Shown here: one piece after another, positions 26,665 to 30,642 of the stretch
Numbering within the stretch: the stretch's first letter is position 1
Layout of the letters: every line of letters starts with the position of its first letter
Translations under genes and position numbers: made by a program
The notes under the pieces: model-generated
What the model saw: the letters and a program-made list of their open reading frames with translations, nothing else
Databases searched by the model: none
Told to the model about the DNA's origin: nothing
DNA from: CAYPNP01 sp964412195
GTDB taxonomy: Bacteria; Acidobacteriota; JAAYUB01
Length of the DNA stretch: 30,642 nucleotides
Reading direction: 5' to 3'
Assembly: GCA_964412195.1 (NCBI GenBank)
Contig: CAYPNP010000039.1
Span: forward strand, 1 to 30,642

Positions 26665-27772
26665 CCCGCGGGTGATCTTCATGACCGGCGCCACCGGCGG
26701 ATTGGGCCAATCGCTGGTCCGGGAAATCCTACGCTGTTCCGAGGACCGGTTGTGCCTGCTGGTCCGCGAGAAACGGGGCGAGCCCCACGGTGCGCGCGTC
26801 CGCTCCATCCTGGCAAGCGACGGACTGGAGGACTGCCTGGACAGGCGGGTGCGGATCCTGTCGGGGGACGTGGCGCTCCCCGATCTCGGCATCGGCGCGG
26901 CGGCGATGGCCGCCCTTCGCCGGGAGATCACCCACGTGTTCCATGTCGCGGCGCTGACCACGCTGAATGCCCGCCGGGCGGACTGTGAGCGGATCAACAC
27001 CGGCGGGACTGAGGCGGCGGTGAAACTGGCCTGGGACCTGCGGCGCAGCGGAAGACTGGAGCGGCTGGTCCATTTCAGCACGGCCTACGCGGTGGGGAGC
27101 CGGCAGGCGTACCATTCCAGCGAAGATTCCCTCCCGGCGGAACCGCGGTTCGCCAACCACTACGAGTCCAGCAAATACCATGCGGAACAGGCGGTCCGGA
27201 AAGCCATGGCCCAGGGTCTGCCGGCGACCATCTTCCGGCCAAGCATCGTCGCCGGGGACTCCCAGACCGGCGCCGTCGCCCGCTTCAACGTGATCTACCC
27301 GTTCCTCAAGCTGTTTGCCCTTGGATTCCTGTCGACGCTGCCGGCCCATCCGGAGAACACGATGAACATCGTGCCGGTCGATTTCGTGGTCCGGGCCGCG
27401 CTCTACCTGTCGGGACAGCCCGGGGCCATCGGCCGGACGTATCACCTGGTCGCCCGACAGCCGCTGTCCGTCCGCGCGCTCCTGCAACTGGCCGCCTCGG
27501 AGTACCCGGGGCTGCCCCCGGTGCGCATCGTATCGCCCGACCGGTTCCACCCCAACCACCTGAGTTTCGCGGAAAAGACCGTGTTCCGCCGGCTCGAGCC
27601 GTATCTCGGCTACCTGAACGAGAAGTTGACGTTCGACACCACCAACACGGAGCAGGCTCTCCGGCCCAGCGATATCGATTTCCCCTCCACGGATGTCGAA
27701 TACATCAAGTTGCTTTGCCGCTACGCGGTGGAGCAGGGCTATTTCCGGGTTCCGCCGGCCCCGCCAGTCTGA
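26657..27772 (+). CDS. Extended SDR, thioester-reductase/fatty acyl-CoA reductase type
   Basis: 371 aa, cytoplasmic. The NAD(P) motif is GATGGLG at residues 11-17, and the active-site Tyr169-x-x-x-Lys173 is in NHYESSKYHAEQAV. VFHVAALT, RINTGGTEAAVKLAW, HFSTAYAVGS and IFRPSIVAGDSQTG match the thioester-reductase/male-sterility branch (NAD_binding_4) better than sugar epimerases. Such enzymes reduce acyl thioesters to aldehydes or alcohols or act on sterol-like substrates. It starts 8 bp inside the START gene and closes the operon; an 8-bp hairpin follows. The substrate is unknown. Confidence 0.82.
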   Translation: MSDPRVIFMTGATGGLGQSLVREILRCSEDRLCLLVREKRGEPHGARVRSILASDGLEDCLDRRVRILSGDVALPDLGIGAAAMAALRREITHVFHVAALTTLNARRADCERINTGGTEAAVKLAWDLRRSGRLERLVHFSTAYAVGSRQAYHSSEDSLPAEPRFANHYESSKYHAEQAVRKAMAQGLPATIFRPSIVAGDSQTGAVARFNVIYPFLKLFALGFLSTLPAHPENTMNIVPVDFVVRAALYLSGQPGAIGRTYHLVARQPLSVRALLQLAASEYPGLPPVRIVSPDRFHPNHLSFAEKTVFRRLEPYLGYLNEKLTFDTTNTEQALRPSDIDFPSTDVEYIKLLCRYAVEQGYFRVPPAPPV

Positions 27773-27778
27773 CCCTGG

Positions 27779-27798
27779 TTTGCGCCCGGCGGCGCAAA
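27779..27798 (+). terminator. 8-bp hairpin after the three-gene operon
   Basis: TTTGCGCC (27779-27786), loop CGGC, GGCGCAAA (27791-27798), 6 bp after the SDR stop. There is no T tract afterwards, so it is a modest terminator candidate. Confidence 0.5.
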
Positions 27799-27978
27799 TC
27801 GGTGATCGACCGAAGCCCCGTGGCAGAATGGCGGATTCCTCCGGAAATGCTCGACGCATCTCGGCAGAGCATCCGCGGGCTCAGGGCGATCTTCTCCCTT
27901 CGATTGCGACGAAGATGACGATGTCGATGACGGCCGACGAGGACGATCGGTTGTCGGCGAAATCGTTCATCCCGCGGA

Positions 27979-30201
27979 TTATCCCTGGCTCTCCACGCAG
28001 ACCGCATAGGCCAGCTGCAGCTGCTTGATGGTCGCCTGAAGCTGCTCCCGGGCCCGCCCGGCCGCCTCGTCGATCTGCCGCTGCGCCTGGGCGTACCGCT
28101 CGGCCAGCTGGTCGGACAGCTGGTCGATCTGCGCGCCCACGTGCCGGTATCTTCGCTTCAGCTCCTCCCGCAGGCGGACCAGCTCAGCCTGGGCTTCCTC
28201 TCCCTTGTCCAGCATCTGCGAGTGGATCCGGCCGATCTCCTCCGCCTCGCGCTCGCAGCGCTCGATCATCCTCGCATAGACACCCTGGATCTTCTCCACG
28301 GCCAGCTGGCGCTGTTCCGTGAACGCCGCGCCCAGCTGGAGGGCCTGTTCCTCGGCATGATCGCAGCGCTGCCGGAGACGGTCCTCCACCCCGGCGATAT
28401 GCTCGAGGGAGTGGTCCCGAATCTCCTGGATGCGCAGACGGACTTCCTCCATCCGCTGGTGGCAGTTGGCCATGACCGAGGCCAGGTCATAGGCCGGCAG
28501 GCGGATGCCGCTGCCCGGGGAGCCGAACCGGATGAACTTCCGCTGCTGCTGCTCCCGGGCCTGGGTGTTGAGCTGGTAGACCGTCTTCGGCTCGTACGTC
28601 CAGCCGTTCCGGAGCCGCCGTTCCTCCCGCCGGGCGCCGGCGAACATCACCCGGCCGAGGATCGGGGCCAGCAGCCGGGTCACCCAGCCGAATTCCCGCC
28701 GCAGGTCGCGGAGCAGGGCCGCCATCTTCGGCCCCATCTCCGCGTCGTGCCGGTACCAGCGGGCCATCGCCCAGACGGCGCCGGCATAGGCACTGCCGAG
28801 CCCCCGCGCACCGAGGCGGAAGCGGCGGGCGATCCGCGGGTCAGGATGGTCCTTGTACCGCTGCCAGCCCAGCAGGGTCGTCCGGGTGATCCGGGCCAGG
28901 CTGGGTCCGTTGATCGCGAAATCCTGCTCGAACGCCCGCAGGAGGTACCCGGTTTCCTGACCCGGCGGGATGTGGGGATGGCGGTAGTTGAAACGCTCCT
29001 GACCGTGGACGTCCGCGGGGGGGCACTCCTCGTCCGGAAGCAGGGCCCGGGCCGCCGCCAGCTCCCGATGCAGCGGCGTACCCGGCATGGGGGTGTAGAG
29101 CATGAACTGGTGGAAATCGGTGTTGTGCTCCACGGCATGGCGGATCGCCGCGTCGATGTTTTCAGGCGTGTGCTCTTCCATGCCGATGATGGTGGAGCCC
29201 AGGACGCGAATCCCGTGGCTCTGGAACTCCCGCACCAGGGCCCGGGTGTCCACCCCGTCCAGCTTCGCGTATTGGCTCTCTTTCCCCTCCAGCCCCATCC
29301 ACACCCAGGAGATCCCCAGGGCGACCAGCTGCTCGATGCTGTAGGAGCGCAGCACCCGGCCGGAGCTGAAGATGTAAAACGACCAGCTCTTGCCGTGCGC
29401 CCGCATCAGTTCCAGCAGCCGGAGCGCCCGCTGCTTGTACAGCAGGAAATTCTCGTCCAGCACGAAGAACGAGTGAACGCCCAGGCTCCGCTCGATCTGC
29501 GTCAGGACCGAGTACAACTCGTCGCCGGTCTCATAAAACGTGAGGGAATTCCCCTTGCCGCCGAACAGGGCGGAGGTGGAGCAGAAATTGCAGCCGATCG
29601 GGCAGCCCACCGAGGGGATCAGCACCGCCGCCATGTTCCGGCTCGAGACCGGGATGCCCATGATGCGGGTGCCGAATCCGGACAGCACCTTGGGATGGAG
29701 GATGGGCGCGTCGACGTCCTGGCCCAGGTACTCCCGGAACCAGCGGATCCCGTCGCCATGGCAGATGTGGTCGGCGTCGACCAGGCCGGCCAGCCCTTCC
29801 TTGCTGGTGATGTGCCCCCCCACGACGATGGTGGCGCGGGGCTGGTGCCGGCGGATCAACTGGCACATGCGCTTCACTTTGCCGAGGTTGGGCACGATGG
29901 AGCTGATGCCGATGATGTCGTATTCTTTGGTCGAGATCTCCCGGATGAACCTGTCCTGGGTGGGGAAGTCGAGGATGGTGCAGGGGGCGTCGATGTTGGC
30001 TTCGATCATGAGCAGGCCCAGGGTCCGGTGGAACATCCGGAGCGAGAACGGCCCCTGCACGCGGGTCACCTGGTTGTGGTAGAGCTCCATCGGATTGACC
30101 TTGCGGCTGCCGTACTCGTCATCCTGGGCGAACGGCCCGAAGACGCCGGTCAGGAGAATCCGCGGAGCCGGTGATTTCGTATACGCTCGGGTAGGGTGCA
30201 T
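27979..30201 (-). CDS. B12-domain radical SAM protein with a long C-terminal coiled coil
   Basis: 740 aa. Residues about 15-160 form a cobalamin-binding-like Rossmann domain (YDIIGISSIVPNLGKVKRM, TIVVGGHITSKEG, ICHGDGIRWFREYLG) without the His-on DxHxxG motif. The radical SAM motif is C-x3-C-x2-C: Cys200, Cys204, Cys207 in SVGCPIGCNFC. FFVLDENFLL, VWMGLEGKESQYAKLDG and LGSTIIGMEEHTPENI are typical of B4-type methyltransferase or cyclase-like enzymes. After a helical middle (420-560), residues about 570-735 are an almost continuous coiled coil (QRMEEVRLRIQEIRDHSLEH onward, Gln/Glu/Arg-rich), which is unusual in this superfamily. The ATG at 30201 has GAGG about 5 nt upstream. It converges on the acyltransferase-like/START/SDR operon. 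The substrate is unknown. Confidence 0.85.
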   Translation of the reverse strand: MHPTRAYTKSPAPRILLTGVFGPFAQDDEYGSRKVNPMELYHNQVTRVQGPFSLRMFHRTLGLLMIEANIDAPCTILDFPTQDRFIREISTKEYDIIGISSIVPNLGKVKRMCQLIRRHQPRATIVVGGHITSKEGLAGLVDADHICHGDGIRWFREYLGQDVDAPILHPKVLSGFGTRIMGIPVSSRNMAAVLIPSVGCPIGCNFCSTSALFGGKGNSLTFYETGDELYSVLTQIERSLGVHSFFVLDENFLLYKQRALRLLELMRAHGKSWSFYIFSSGRVLRSYSIEQLVALGISWVWMGLEGKESQYAKLDGVDTRALVREFQSHGIRVLGSTIIGMEEHTPENIDAAIRHAVEHNTDFHQFMLYTPMPGTPLHRELAAARALLPDEECPPADVHGQERFNYRHPHIPPGQETGYLLRAFEQDFAINGPSLARITRTTLLGWQRYKDHPDPRIARRFRLGARGLGSAYAGAVWAMARWYRHDAEMGPKMAALLRDLRREFGWVTRLLAPILGRVMFAGARREERRLRNGWTYEPKTVYQLNTQAREQQQRKFIRFGSPGSGIRLPAYDLASVMANCHQRMEEVRLRIQEIRDHSLEHIAGVEDRLRQRCDHAEEQALQLGAAFTEQRQLAVEKIQGVYARMIERCEREAEEIGRIHSQMLDKGEEAQAELVRLREELKRRYRHVGAQIDQLSDQLAERYAQAQRQIDEAAGRAREQLQATIKQLQLAYAVCVESQG

Positions 30202-30642
30202 CAATGCCTCATACGATCTTTGGATTATTCAGGAAGTAGATTCGCGGAGGGGGGAAAGGCCCGGTAATGCCGCCCGGCCCTGGATGGCGGCTTCCGAAAG
30301 ATCTGGCCCAGTCGATATCCAACGGATTTTGGCTCTCCCTTTCTGAACGATCGGATTCTGACACAGTCGGCGGGTGCAGGCAAGGCAATAGTTGATTCGG
30401 GATCCCGACAATTTCGCCGTCGTGTCCGGGGACGGCGGTTGCCGGCCGCCTTCAAGGCGCGCATCTCAGAAGGATGCATTCCGACCGGGAGATCTCAATG
30501 ATGCTCCAGAATGAATCCGAATTTAGCCTTTTCGCGCTCGGTCCTACTTGGCTTGGCGTACCCCGGGTGGCAGCAGCGGATTTCCCGAAGGGAAATAATG
30601 TGAATAGACTTGTATGCTGGATGTCAAGGGGGCACCTCCCAT
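30202..30642. other. Intergenic region upstream of the radical SAM gene
   Basis: No convincing gene on either strand; the open frames lack ribosome-binding sites and recognisable patterns. It should hold the minus-strand promoter of the radical SAM gene; no clear -35/-10 pair was found. The second copy of the 24-nt dispersed repeat is at 30581-30604. Confidence 0.5.
30581..30604. repeat. 24-nt dispersed intergenic repeat, copy 2
   Basis: Identical to 12310-12333, including the TTTCCC-GAA-GGGAAA hairpin. CCCCGGGTGGC is at 30561-30571, on the other side compared with copy 1. Confidence 0.85.

Noticed and set aside
30225..30479. 84-codon minus-strand ORF upstream of the radical SAM gene
   Set aside because: No ribosome-binding site, Arg/Pro-rich low-information sequence, and overlap with the expected promoter region.

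Overview
The window is high-GC (coding third positions are mostly G/C) and looks like a metagenome-assembled contig from a free-living heterotroph. A 100-N scaffold gap lies at 20413-20512. The mix of an active/inactive M16 peptidase pair, an M64 peptidase, secreted creatininase-like and C1B-like proteins, and two copies of a small secreted protein with the pattern xVPFQFxVxxxxMPxGRY suggests Acidobacteriota. That assignment is an inference from protein style; no rRNA or marker gene is present. No tRNA, rRNA, CRISPR array, transposase or phage gene was seen.

Layout. Positions 1-4967 hold a tightly coupled plus-strand set: the 3' end of a protein with tetrapeptide repeats, a fusion of phosphoribosyltransferase, AMMECR1 and an alpha/alpha-barrel, and a B12-type radical SAM enzyme of the RiPP-maturation C-methyltransferase family. 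A tandem GNAT acetyltransferase and a P3B magnesium ATPase follow on the minus strand. Positions 8744-11398 are a worn accessory stretch: two paralogous small secreted proteins, a composite remnant of histidine kinase plus duplicated ATPase 5' end, and a secreted-protein gene broken by one in-frame amber codon. Positions 11399-14229 encode an ankyrin protein, an MliC-like lipoprotein and a secreted C1B-like cysteine peptidase. On the minus strand come a large membrane protein with C-terminal TPRs (14293-16527) and the M16 pair (16768-19877), separated by a 32-bp perfect inverted repeat built of GCGGATT-type heptamers. Positions 20162-23109 hold a Lys/Asp/Gly-rich low-complexity protein interrupted by the gap, and a secreted M64 peptidase. 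A creatininase-like secreted protein (minus) diverges from a three-gene operon (24512-27772: unknown protein with an acyltransferase-like H-D-H-A-I-D-G motif, START-like periplasmic protein, thioester-reductase-type SDR). This converges on a B12-type radical SAM protein with a long C-terminal coiled coil.

The best candidates for something undescribed are the PRTase-AMMECR1-barrel fusion translationally coupled to a RiPP-type radical SAM enzyme, the acyltransferase-like/START/reductase operon, and the radical SAM protein with a coiled-coil tail. Several non-coding elements are also notable: a 24-nt dispersed repeat, a 51-bp exact duplication, a G-quadruplex motif, and hairpins lying on promoters.
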